Origin: Plantago ovata | Taxonomy: Eukaryota; Streptophyta; Magnoliopsida; Lamiales; Plantaginaceae | Length of the DNA stretch: 64,000 nucleotides | Direction of reading: 5' to 3' | NCBI GenBank assembly: GCA_028274465.1 | Contig: CM051458.1 | Coordinates: 54,549,253-54,613,252, forward strand | Shown: in pieces, positions 33,369 through 43,018 of the stretch | Numbering within the stretch: position 1 is the stretch's first letter | Layout: each line of letters opens with the position of its first letter | Made by a program: the position numbers and the translations under genes | Notes under the pieces: model-generated | Told to the model about the DNA's origin: nothing | Seen by the model: the letters and a program-made list of their open reading frames with translations, nothing else | Database searches by the model: none

Positions 33369-34559
33369 ATGTCTTTAGGAAATGCTCCCTTGCTGAAGCT
33401 GAAAAATTACGAGAAATGGCGAAACAACATGATGTTACATCTTGAGGCCATTAGTGATGAGATGGTCACCGTCATTAATGATGGACCTATCAAGATCACC
33501 AAGGTTGAAAGGAGTTTCCCTCATAGAACCACTGAAGCTGGAAAGGAAACCATCCAAGGCGAACCATCAGATACGGTTGTGCCAAAACCAAGAGAGGAAT
33601 GGACTTCTGACGAAGCTAAGAGATTCCGTCTTGATGGCCAGGCAAGAAATATCATCATCAGATCAACTCCGGATACCATACAGTGCAAACTGTGGGGTGC
33701 TAAGACTGCTAAGGAGGCTTGGAAAATGGTTCAAGATCTTTGTGCTGGATCTGACAAGACCAAGGAAAACAAACTTGAAGTACTTAAGCTGAAGTTTCAA
33801 AACTTTAAGCAAGGTGCTAACGAGTCACTGGAAGACTTGGACTTCAGATTCACAACTCTTGTTAGTGAAATGGCAGCGCTGGGTGTTGGAAATCTTTATT
33901 CAGATTCTGAGAAAGTGAAAACTATCATCAGAAGTTTGAATCAAGAATGGATCCATACTCAGAATTTCTATTATAATCAAGGAATGCCTGACATTACACC
34001 AACTGAGTTGTTCTCTTATCTTGCTACTGTCAATTATGAGACAAAGCAAAGAGAAAATGTGTTTGCTGAAAAATCGCAAAACATTGCTCTTGCTGCAAAG
34101 CCGTCATCTTCTGAAAAGAAGAATGATAAAGAGCCTGCTGATGAAAATGCTTTAGTTGTTAAAAACATGAAGAAATTCATCAGTAAGGAACTTGAAAGGC
34201 GAAAAGCAAAAGAGAAGCTGAAAAAGCATCTTGGTAATAACTACCATAAGTACAAGAATGATACTAGCTCGCTGAACAAGCAAGCTCAGCAAGCTACATC
34301 ATCAGAAGAACCAGCAGTTGGAAATGATCTATGTTTTTACTGCAAAAAGCCTGGACACTTCAAAGCTAATTGCCCTTTGCTGAAAGGCAAATCTGCTGAA
34401 AAGAAGAAGAAGTTCAAAAGAGTTTTCATTGCTGAAGAAAAGAAGAAGCTTCAAGCAAAAATCGATGCATTGTGCATTGAGACAAGCTCCGAAGACAGTG
34501 AGGATGAAAGTTCAGACACCGACGATGAGGAAGCCACTCTAGACGTGGAGATTGGCTAA
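33369..34559 (+). CDS. Copia B Gag
   Basis: The 396-codon frame starts at the first ATG after the primer-binding site. It contains a copia-type capsid region (about residues 80-230, with AKEAWKMVQDLCAGSDKTKENKLEVLK), a lysine-rich linker and one CX2CX4HX4C zinc knuckle (CFYCKKPGHFKANC, about residue 318). An acidic tail follows. The frame ends at a TAA (34557-34559) and continues in the same frame after it, so Gag and the next segment are parts of one original polyprotein or are joined by readthrough. Confidence 0.9.
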   Translation: MSLGNAPLLKLKNYEKWRNNMMLHLEAISDEMVTVINDGPIKITKVERSFPHRTTEAGKETIQGEPSDTVVPKPREEWTSDEAKRFRLDGQARNIIIRSTPDTIQCKLWGAKTAKEAWKMVQDLCAGSDKTKENKLEVLKLKFQNFKQGANESLEDLDFRFTTLVSEMAALGVGNLYSDSEKVKTIIRSLNQEWIHTQNFYYNQGMPDITPTELFSYLATVNYETKQRENVFAEKSQNIALAAKPSSSEKKNDKEPADENALVVKNMKKFISKELERRKAKEKLKKHLGNNYHKYKNDTSSLNKQAQQATSSEEPAVGNDLCFYCKKPGHFKANCPLLKGKSAEKKKKFKRVFIAEEKKKLQAKIDALCIETSSEDSEDESSDTDDEEATLDVEIG

Positions 34560-34562
34560 GAA

Positions 34563-35762
34563 GTGTGTGGGATAGCTATGGAAGCTTATCCAGATGTGCC
34601 GAACTACGAATTCTGCCTCATGGCCGGTCAGGTAAATAATTCTACCTCTGACTCTGATTCAGAAAGTGAAGACGAGATTGATCTTGACAAGATTCAAGGA
34701 GAAATCGAAAGATTTGAGAAAACTCTCAGCAAACAGCAAGAAAAACTTCAATTTGCTGAAACTCTGACCAAGCAAACTACTGAAAAGTACGCTTTGCTGA
34801 AGGAAGAGACAGAAGAAAAGGATGCTGAAATAAGGCGTCTTAAGAAATTGATTGCTGAGGCTGCAGAGAAAAATTCTCAAATGGCATTAGAATTGGAAGA
34901 GTATCAGTCCTCAATTCTAAAGTTACTTGCTGAAATTCAAGAAATGAAAAAGATGAAAATCAATTTCAAATCCTATGTGGAAGCAAGTAATACGCTGACT
35001 GAACTAAACTCTTATTTGAGAGATCCATCTCAGAAAGAAGGTTTAGGAGCAACGTGTGAAGGTGATAACGTAGAAATCTTGAGAAAAGATAAATCACCGA
35101 TCTCCTTTGTACGTGCTACTGATAGTAGTCCACCAGTGATCTATCAGTTTGGTCAAACTAAGATTGCTGAAACATGCAATCAAGTACCTATGACCATAAA
35201 GCCCGCTGTTGCTACTCAAAGTAACAAGACTTTAAAAGGAAAACAGGTTGCTGTGAAGCAAACTGGAAAGAAAAAGAATGCCGTGAAGCATTCCGCCAAA
35301 CAAGTTGCTGAAAAGCAAGTTGTTAAGTCTAAAGGCAAGATTACCAAAAGTAATCAGAAGTCCTTTGCTGACAAACCTGAATCAAGTAAGGTTGTTGATG
35401 CTAAAGCTCAGCATTCTCCAAAGAGTGGACTCGGTTTCAAAACCAAGCAAAGTCAGCAAAGATACTTCAAAGAGATGAAGAAAACCAAGCCTAAGAGTTT
35501 TGAAAAGACTCCCAATGCTAGGACTAGAAGGAACCTTGCTAGAAAAGAACTTACTGAAAAGTATGTTCAGCAAAAAGGTCAACAGAGCAAGACACCACAT
35601 CAGAAAGTGGATTTGACCAGCACGAGTCAAAAGTCTTTCAGCTCAAAACCTCCTAGTTCCTCGGCAAGTAGAAAACAAGTCAAAGTTGAAAAACTTCAGA
35701 CTTGGGTTTCCACTGGACGCATTCTTGAACATGTTAATGGACATCCATCATTGGATAATTAA
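34563..35762 (+). CDS. Copia B Gag-Pol linker, coiled coil and basic region
   Basis: In frame with gag after its TAA. Residues about 30-150 form a heptad-like coiled coil (LDKIQGEIERFEKTLSKQQE and following). Residues 200-399 are Lys/Gln/Ser-rich. SIRE-lineage polyproteins have a long linker like this between the zinc knuckle and the protease. It ends at TAA 35760-35762, close to the protease start; a good acceptor-like sequence (CTTGATTGTGCAG, about 35773-35785) lies just after. Confidence 0.7.
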   Translation: MCGIAMEAYPDVPNYEFCLMAGQVNNSTSDSDSESEDEIDLDKIQGEIERFEKTLSKQQEKLQFAETLTKQTTEKYALLKEETEEKDAEIRRLKKLIAEAAEKNSQMALELEEYQSSILKLLAEIQEMKKMKINFKSYVEASNTLTELNSYLRDPSQKEGLGATCEGDNVEILRKDKSPISFVRATDSSPPVIYQFGQTKIAETCNQVPMTIKPAVATQSNKTLKGKQVAVKQTGKKKNAVKHSAKQVAEKQVVKSKGKITKSNQKSFADKPESSKVVDAKAQHSPKSGLGFKTKQSQQRYFKEMKKTKPKSFEKTPNARTRRNLARKELTEKYVQQKGQQSKTPHQKVDLTSTSQKSFSSKPPSSSASRKQVKVEKLQTWVSTGRILEHVNGHPSLDN

Positions 35763-35767
35763 CTTGT

Positions 35768-36145
35768 TTGCTCTTGATTGTGCAGACTGCAGCCACGGAG
35801 ACAAACGATGCAATCTGGCACTTTGATAGTGGTTGTGGAAAGCACATGACGGGCAACAAGAATAACCTTATAAACTATAGACGGTGGTCTAAAGGTCCAA
35901 CAATAAGGTTTGCTGGTGGAGGCTCCGGATCTACAAAAGGCTATGGTGATGTGAAGTTGGGATGCATAACCATTTCTGGAGTTCTTTATGTCAAAAATCT
36001 TAAGTTTAACCTTTTCAGCATGAGTCAATTTGCTGACAAAGGATACTTCATCGAAATTAAAAGTGATGAATGTAAACTTGTAGATTTTGAGACTAAAAAG
36101 GTTATAATGATTGCAAGAAGATCAGGAGGCTTAGTACACTGTTGA
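35768..36145 (+). CDS. Copia B protease
   Basis: The copia-type aspartic protease is recognised by IWHFDSGCGKHMTGNK (catalytic Asp in DSG) and the later GVLYVKNLKFNLFSMSQF segment. The start codon offered at 35768 is probably not native, since the domain would be released from a polyprotein. The frame stops at TGA 36143-36145. The following integrase zinc domain is in other frames. Confidence 0.85.
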   Translation: MLLIVQTAATETNDAIWHFDSGCGKHMTGNKNNLINYRRWSKGPTIRFAGGGSGSTKGYGDVKLGCITISGVLYVKNLKFNLFSMSQFADKGYFIEIKSDECKLVDFETKKVIMIARRSGGLVHC

Positions 36146-37507
36146 TTGGTCTTCAACAAACGTTGAAAATGCCTTGTCTCAGATCATGATTGCCTTGCTG
36201 AAAAAGCATGGTTATGGCATAAACGAACAAGTCATCTAAACTTCAAGACGCTGAATAAGCTGTCTAAAAAGGCACTTGTAGTTGGATTACCTAGGGTTAC
36301 TTTTAAGAAGGATGGTGTTTGCAATGCATGTCAGCAAGGAAAGCAAACCAAATCTTCTTTCAAGAACAAGGCAGTACCGTCAACTACAAAACCTTTACAA
36401 CTCTTACACATGGACTTGTTTGAATCTTCTTCAACAAGCTATGCTGGTAAGAAGTATGGTCTAGTCGTGGTAGATGACTATTCAAGATTCACTTGGGTAG
36501 TATTCATCAAGCACAAATCTGAAACCAAGACTGAAATACCTAACTTGCTGAATAAGCTTGAAGTCATGAAAAATGACAAGGTAAGAGTCATAAGGACAGA
36601 CCATGGTACTGAGTTTGTAAACCAGTACATAACTGAATATTGTACCTCCAAAGGTATTCAACATCAGTTATCCTCAGTAAGGACACCACAGCAAAATGGT
36701 GTTGCTGAACGGAAGAATCGTACCCTGAAAGAAGCCGCAAGAACAATGCTTGCTGACACTGAGATAAGTGAGGCTTACTGGGTTGAAGCGATTAATACCG
36801 CCTGCTATACTCAGAATAGATGTTTGATTACTAAGGAATACAACAAAACTCCTTATGAATTGTTTGTTGGAAGACCTCCTAACATCACTCATCTAAGAGT
36901 ATTTGGTTGCAAGTGTTTCGTTCTTAACAATGGTAGAGAATACCTAAGAACATTTCAACCAAAGGCAGACGAAGCGATATTTCTTGGCTACTCCTTGCAT
37001 AGTAAAGCTTACAGAGTTTACAACAAAAAGGCACAAAAGATTGAAGAATCTGTGCATGTTGTATTCTACGAAAAGACACAAGGTGTGCCTGCTGAAGAAG
37101 AAATATCAGAATGTATGAAAAAGCTAATCATACATGAGCAAAGAACTGAATCTGATGCTAGGCAAATCAAGTCAATTGAACTAAATGATGATTCTGACAA
37201 TGATTCTCCTCCCCCGAGTCATGACAAGATAAATATAGTTCACGACAAAGAATTTCCAGCAAAAGATGCGGTTGCTCCGGAAGTTGCTGAAATTACGCAA
37301 TCTCCAGTGCCTGCTGATGAAATACCTCAACCAGCAATGCTGAACAAGCAGTTGCTGACGATCAAATCTCAGCAGAGACACAAATTCCCAGTAGTACTGA
37401 ACAAGTACATACTGAAGAGTCACATGCTGATGAGCAAACATATCCTGATCCAACAAACAGGAAACCTGTTAATAAATGGATTAGAGATCATCCCTCTACG
37501 GATATGA
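36146..37507 (+). pseudogene. Copia B integrase
   Basis: The HHCC zinc-binding part can be read from about 36206 (WHKRTSHLNFKTLN .. CNACQQGKQ) and the catalytic core follows in the open frame from 36410. Catalytic residues are visible as the Asp in LHMDLFE, the Asp in RTDHGTEF and the Glu in NGVAERKNRT, followed by the usual GKPYELF-like and FGCKCFV segments (here TPYELFVGR and VFGCKCFV). A stop and a frame change separate it from protease; the acidic C-terminal extension also shifts frame near 37340-37500. Confidence 0.85.
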
Positions 37508-38353
37508 TTGGCGATATTAATAAACGCCAAGTGACTAGATCCAAAGCTACTCAAGGACTTGCTGAAGAAGCAACTGTCGTAGAAGTAGAATCTTTATTCT
37601 CTTGCTTTGTTTCAGAAATTGAACCTAAAACCATAGAAGAAGCTTTGAAGCATTCTGAATGGATAAAGGCAATGCAAGAAGAATTGGATCAATTTGAAAG
37701 AACAAAGTCTGGAAACTTGTGCCACTTGCTGAAATAAGAAAGCTATTGGTACAAAGTGGGTGTTCAGAAACAAGCTGAGCGAGTCTGGTGAAGTAACAAG
37801 AAACAAAGCACGCTTAGTTGCTCAAGGTTACTGTCAGACTGAAGGATTGGACTATGATGAGTCTTACGCTCCAGTTGCAAGATTGGATGCAATTAGGCTT
37901 TTCTTGGCCTTTGCTGCTCACAATGACTTCATTGTTTACCAAATGGATGTTAAGAGTGCATTCTTAAATGGTGAACTTGCTGAAGAAGTCTACCTAGAAC
38001 AACCCCCTGGCTTTGAACTTCCCTCAGAAACCAAGATGGTATATAAGCTTCAGAAAGCTGTATATGGTCTAAAGCAAGCACCAAGAGCATGGTATGATAC
38101 CTTAGCTAAGTTCTTGCTGGAAAATGGTTTCAAGAAAGGTGAAGTTGACAAAACTCTTTTTACCATGAACCATGATGGTAAATTAATCTTAGTTCAAATT
38201 TATGTGGATGACATAATTTTTGGATCTAAGGACAAGCAACTTTGTGATGATTTTGCCAAACTCATGACAAATAAGTTTGAAATGAGTATGATGGGAAATT
38301 TGAATTATTTCCTAGGTTGCAAGTCAAGCAACTCAAAGATGGAATATTCATAA
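37504..38353 (+). pseudogene. Copia B reverse transcriptase
   Basis: Two frames: 37504-37737 (start of RT, ALKHSEWIKAMQEELDQFER) and 37760-38353 ([45 protein letters not shown], and the YVDD active site in [12 protein letters not shown]). A one-base frame change lies near 37737-37760 and another near 38320. The order integrase before RT shows Ty1/copia. Confidence 0.9.
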
Positions 38354-38943
38354 ATCAAGCAAAGTATGCGAAAGAAATGCTCATAAAGTTTAGGATCAAA
38401 GAGGATGAAAAACCTGAAAAGATCCCTATGAGTGTTGGTACCAAATTGGGCTATACTAAAGAGGACAAAAGTGTTGAAGAACACAAGTATAGGAAGCTCA
38501 TTGGTTCCTTGTTGTATTTAACAGCAAGTAGACCTGACATTCAGTATGCTGTTTGTGTGTGTGCAAGATTCCAATCGGATCCAAGAGAATCACACTACAA
38601 AAAGAATTAAATACTGAAATATGTTAAAGGTACAGTCAATGTTGGATTATGGTATCCAAAAGATTCTGGACTTGAATTGGTTGGCTATTCTGATGCTGAT
38701 CATGGTGGATCAACTCTTGATAGAAAAGTACCTCTGGAACTTGTCAGTTTTTGGGTACTAGATTAATATCATGGTTCAGCAAGAAGCAAACGTGTGTCGC
38801 CAATTCATCTACTGAATCTGAATACATTGCAGCTGGTTGTTGCACAGCTCAAATCCTATGGATTCAGCAACAATTAAGAGATTATGGTATTTCTGCAAAG
38901 AAAACACCAATCTTTTGTGATAATACAAGTGCTATTGCAATTT
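38317..38943 (+). pseudogene. Copia B RNase H, left of the gap
   Basis: This encodes the RT tail (GSLLYLTASRPDIQYAVCVCARFQSDP) and RNase H ([39 protein letters not shown]). Several one-base indels break the frame (around 38605, 38630-38680 and 38728). The same sequence is repeated right of the N run. Confidence 0.8.
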
Positions 38944-39043
38944 NNNNNNNNNNNNNNNNNNNNNNNNNNNNNNNNNNNNNNNNNNNNNNNNNNNNNNNNN
39001 NNNNNNNNNNNNNNNNNNNNNNNNNNNNNNNNNNNNNNNNNNN
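38944..39043. other. Assembly gap, exactly 100 N
   Basis: The 100-N block is a default-size scaffold gap. Its two flanks overlap: 38508-38943 is repeated as 39044-39475 with indels. There is probably no missing sequence. Confidence 0.95.
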
Positions 39044-39587
39044 CCCTTGTTGTATTTAACAGCAAGTAGACCTGACATTCAGTATGCTTTTGTGTGTGTG
39101 CAAGATTCCAATCGGATCCAAGAGAATCACACTACAAAAAGGCAATTAAAATACTGAAATATGTAAAGGTACAGTCAATGTGGATTATGGTATCCAAAAG
39201 TTCTGGACTTGAATGGTTGGCTATTCTGATGGCTCATGGTGGATCAACTCTTGATAGAAAAAGTACCTCTGGAACTTGTCAGTTTTTGGGTACTAGATTA
39301 ATATCATGGTTCAGCAAGAAGCAAACGTGTGTCGCCAATTCATCTACTGAATCTGAATACATTGCAGCTGGTTGTTGCACAGCTCAAATCCTATGGATTC
39401 AGCAACAATTAAGAGATTATATATTTCTGCAAAGAAAACACCAATCTTTTGTGATAATACAAGTGCTATTGCAATTACGCAAAATCCTAAGTTTCACTCT
39501 AGGACCAAGCACATTGATATTAGACATCATTTCATTAGAGATCATGTGGAAAAGGGTGATATTGAGGTTGTGAAAGTAGGGTACTGA
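39044..39587 (+). pseudogene. Copia B RNase H, right of the gap (duplicate plus end)
   Basis: It repeats the RNase H segment left of the gap, then continues to the true end ([20 protein letters not shown], then a frameshift before the usual LADIFTKPL ending). Differences from the left copy are mostly one-base insertions or deletions in short runs, which looks like uncorrected read error. Confidence 0.8.
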
Positions 39588-40574
39588 AGATCAGCTTGCT
39601 GACATCTTTACCAAGCCCCTACCGATAATAGGTTCGCAATGCTAGGTATAACCTTGGATTGATTGAACTACCTCAATAAAGGATACTTGGCAGAATGCTG
39701 AAACAGGTATTCAGCAAGCCAAAGTATTCCTGTCCAAAGACCAAGTCACTATTTCTTCTAAGAAATGATAAGTCACAACATGATTGCTGAAACAGGCATT
39801 CGGCAAGTAATTCCTTCAAAACAGGTATTTGTTAGGAAACTGATCACTTGCTGAGACAGGAACTCAGTAAGTGAAAGAACTAAGGATTGCTGAGACGGGT
39901 ACTTAGACAATCAAAAGATACTGAAACAGGTATTCAAGTATCAAAGGAATTTTCTGAACGGGAATTCAGAAAAGAGCAAAATCTCATCTCTCAGATTTTA
40001 CCAAAGGATGTCTCAAATTGCAAAAAGAATTTACTGATAGAACTAGGGAAATCAGAAATATCTTTTAAACTTAGAAAATATGAGATATCTAAGTAAGGGG
40101 GAACTTTCAGCAAGTAGCTAGATTGTTAATTCAAACTCGCTGAAAAGATTCTTGTCTATTTCAGCAAGCAATCTATCCCTATACTCCGGTAAAATCAATT
40201 TGTGACGTTAAGCTGGCACAGATAAACTCGCAAAAATCATGACATGAAATTCAATCGTGGCCATTGATTAAAAGGAGTTATTAATCTAACGGCTAACAAA
40301 ACAAAGAGAGAGAGTGCTCTGACGGTTTTAGTTAGTGGGCCACTACGCATTCAATGCAAAGGCTCCACTATCTCCAGTGTTTCTCTGTTTTACCCTTGCT
40401 GAGAACTCAAATCGATTGAGTTCTCACACACCAGAGACACTATATAAAGAAGGAGTTAGAGAAATGACAAAATTCTTTAACTCACATTTCCTTTCTCTGC
40501 AATTTCTAGCCTGAAACTACTGTACCTCCGGTCAAAAAGCAAACTATCTTTTCGTTCTTGCTCTATATAAAGAA
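39588..40574 (+). other. Spacer between copia B pol and extra ORF, with possible internal promoter
   Basis: No conserved frame is seen. 39660-39960 carries repeats of GCTGAAACAGGTATTCAGCA-type phrases. A TATA box TATATAAAG lies at 40441-40449, about 126 bp before the extra ORF start at 40575, at a spacing that would give a leader of about 100 nt. Confidence 0.5.
40441..40449 (+). promoter_or_regulatory. Possible internal TATA box upstream of the extra ORF
   Basis: TATATAAAG in the context GACACTATATAAAGAAGG. It lies upstream of ATGGCTCCC at 40575 and has no role in LTR transcription. A second TATATAAAG sits right against the ATG (40563-40571) and is too close to serve. Confidence 0.4.
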
Positions 40575-42649
40575 ATGGCTCCCAAGAGACAGTCATCTAA
40601 GTCCTCAAAATCGTCAAAGGTTGACAGTGCTGAAACACGCATTGCTCCGGTGACTGCTCCGGTGACTTCTCTGACCCAAGACACAGCGAAAGTTGTGTTG
40701 AAAAACGACCGAATCACTGTAAAACCTATGCCTCCGTCATATCTTGACACTGCAAAGTGTGAGATGTTGATGCAATGGGGAGGGTTTGCAAAAGAAAAGT
40801 ACATTAGGTACTTTTATGAACAAGAACTTGATGACCAAAATGAAGAGGCGCTTGAGTTCATCAAGCAGCAAGGCCTCATGAACTTTATCTCTGCTCGCAC
40901 TAAGCAAGTGAGCATGATTGATACCATGGAGTTCTACAACAATGCAGAAATCCAGTCCCTTACAGACAGTAATGGAGTCACTGAAAAAGTGATCCTTACT
41001 TATGTTCAGAACACGCAAATCGTCCTGAAATGGACTGATTTAGCGGAGATTTTTCAGATTCCAACCACTGGAACTGAAGATGACATCACTGCTTCTGACG
41101 AAGAAATTGAAGCTTTCTACAGTGACGTCAGAAATGCAAAAATGAAGAAAGGCGAGATAGCCCCCGTGACTTGGACAAAGCACGTTAAGAGAAAGCATCT
41201 CTGCCCTTCACTTGGTCTAGTAGCTCTGCTACTGATTAAAGTTCTTGACTCCCAAGTTGGAGGAATGACCAAGTAGGCCTGAGAAGATGGCCATTGCTGA
41301 TGCATATCCATGAGAATAAATCGGAACTTAACTGGGCTAAGTACATTTTCAACAGGCTTGTTGATTGTGTTACTAAGTTTAAGGTAAAGGTAGAAGACAA
41401 CAAGGTCTCACCTTCCTTTCAGTTATGTATGGAATCAAGATATGCTATATCCTTGAACATTTCAGGATTCAGCTAAGAAACCCATTGCCAATCAAGAAAT
41501 CTGTGTGCAATGTGAGAAGATCTTTCTACAAGCAGAATGTACCTAAGATTGCTGGTAAGAAAACCAAGAAGACAACAACTGTAAATGTTGTCAGCACAAG
41601 CCAGCAAGAAAGGTATACAACAGCTGCAGATGTTACCACTCAGCAACTTAGAGATGAAACTGCTGTTGGTGGTGGTAACACAAATGAAACTGCTGTAGAA
41701 AATCAACAAGGTACGTGTACAAGAGCCGTTGCTGAAAATGCAACAATAGATGACTCTGGGAAACTGGAGAATCTAAAAGAAAAAGAGGAAAGCTGATGAT
41801 GACACTCAGACTGCAGCGTCATCAGCAAATCCCGTACCTAAGAGGAGACGGACAAGTAACAAAAGAAAGAAGACACTGGCTTCTCAGTCAGTCCCCAACG
41901 TCCAAGACTCCTCAGTCAATTCCCAGAAAAATGCTGAAACGCATTTGCCAGTAGATGTTGCTGAAATAATTACTGAAACATACATCAGCAGTGTTGAAGT
42001 GTTTGCGGAAGTCTTCAACAATCAACTTAACGTTGATAACTCTACTGAGAATAGACCACAAGGCAGTGGAAATGAAATTCCTGCCCAAGTCCCAGATATC
42101 TACTTTGTAGATAATCTAGATGATCAAACCATGGAACCAGTAAGCAACATTGCTGCTGATCTGCAAAAAGCGGCACTTGCTGATGCTGCTGAACAGATGG
42201 TTGCTGAACAAGCAACTCATCAAGTTGCTGAAACCCAGCTTGCTGATGGACCAGTTGCTGAGATAGCAATGGTTCCTGTTCCTGAAGTTGCTGAAACTCA
42301 AGAAGCATTATTCAAAGACGCATCTCTTGATGCTGAGAATACTGGCCGAAGTTCACCCAAGACTTCAATTGACAAAGTCCAGCTTGTACTGGAAGATTTA
42401 AGCAAACAAATGGAGTTGGAGATTGAAGAATCATCCAACAAGTCAATTGATCTCTTCATGACAAGTAGTGAGCTTAAAGGTCAAGTTGCTTCTGCTCAAC
42501 TTGTCAATTCAGAGACAAGGGAGATTGCTGAAACCGCACAGCTTTCTCAGTTAGAGCAATCTCAGAAGTCTGCTGAAGAAACAGTCCAAGAAGCTGAAGA
42601 AACTGTTAATGCTGAAAGGACTGAGCCACAACCTGTCCTTCCTCAGCAG

Positions 42650-42724
42650 GTAGTTAATTCAACCATCAGTAAAACTTCAAATTCTGAAAATTGTTCTTTT
42701 GCTAAAATTATTCTTTCTCTACAG
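42650..42724 (+). other. Intron-like insertion 1 in the extra ORF (75 nt)
   Basis: CCTCAGCAG|GTAGTTAAT .. TTCTTTCTCTACAG|ACTTCT: donor, T-rich body and acceptor. The length is a multiple of three, with no stop in frame. Confidence 0.5.
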
Positions 42725-42793
42725 ACTTCTCAAGATACAAGTCAGATGGTTGCTGAAGCCTCTGCACCAGAACCAACACTCCCTGCTCAGCAG

Positions 42794-42865
42794 GTAGTTA
42801 ATAATTTTGGTATAAAAACTAAGTTTGACAGCTTAGTACTTGTGTCTAATTTTAATTTATTTCAG
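42794..42865 (+). other. Intron-like insertion 2 in the extra ORF (72 nt)
   Basis: GCTCAGCAG|GTAGTTAAT .. AATTTATTTCAG|GATGAA. The donor side is the same CAGCAG|GTA as in insertions 1 and 3. Confidence 0.5.
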
Positions 42866-42943
42866 GATGAACAAATGGAGGATGCTACACCAGCTCCTCA
42901 TGGAATGGAAATTGTACTACATGAGCTTGCTGACTCTCAGCAG

Positions 42944-43018
42944 GTAAATCATGTTTCAGATCTAAACTCTAAAACAATTCTCCAAACCAATCCTGATCTA
43001 AATAAAATTCTTTTTCAG
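42944..43018 (+). other. Intron-like insertion 3 in the extra ORF (75 nt)
   Basis: TCTCAGCAG|GTAAATCAT .. AATTCTTTTTCAG|GCTCAA. Followed 48 bases later by a fourth donor-like CAGCAA|GTAAGTTC at 43067 without a clear acceptor. Confidence 0.5.
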
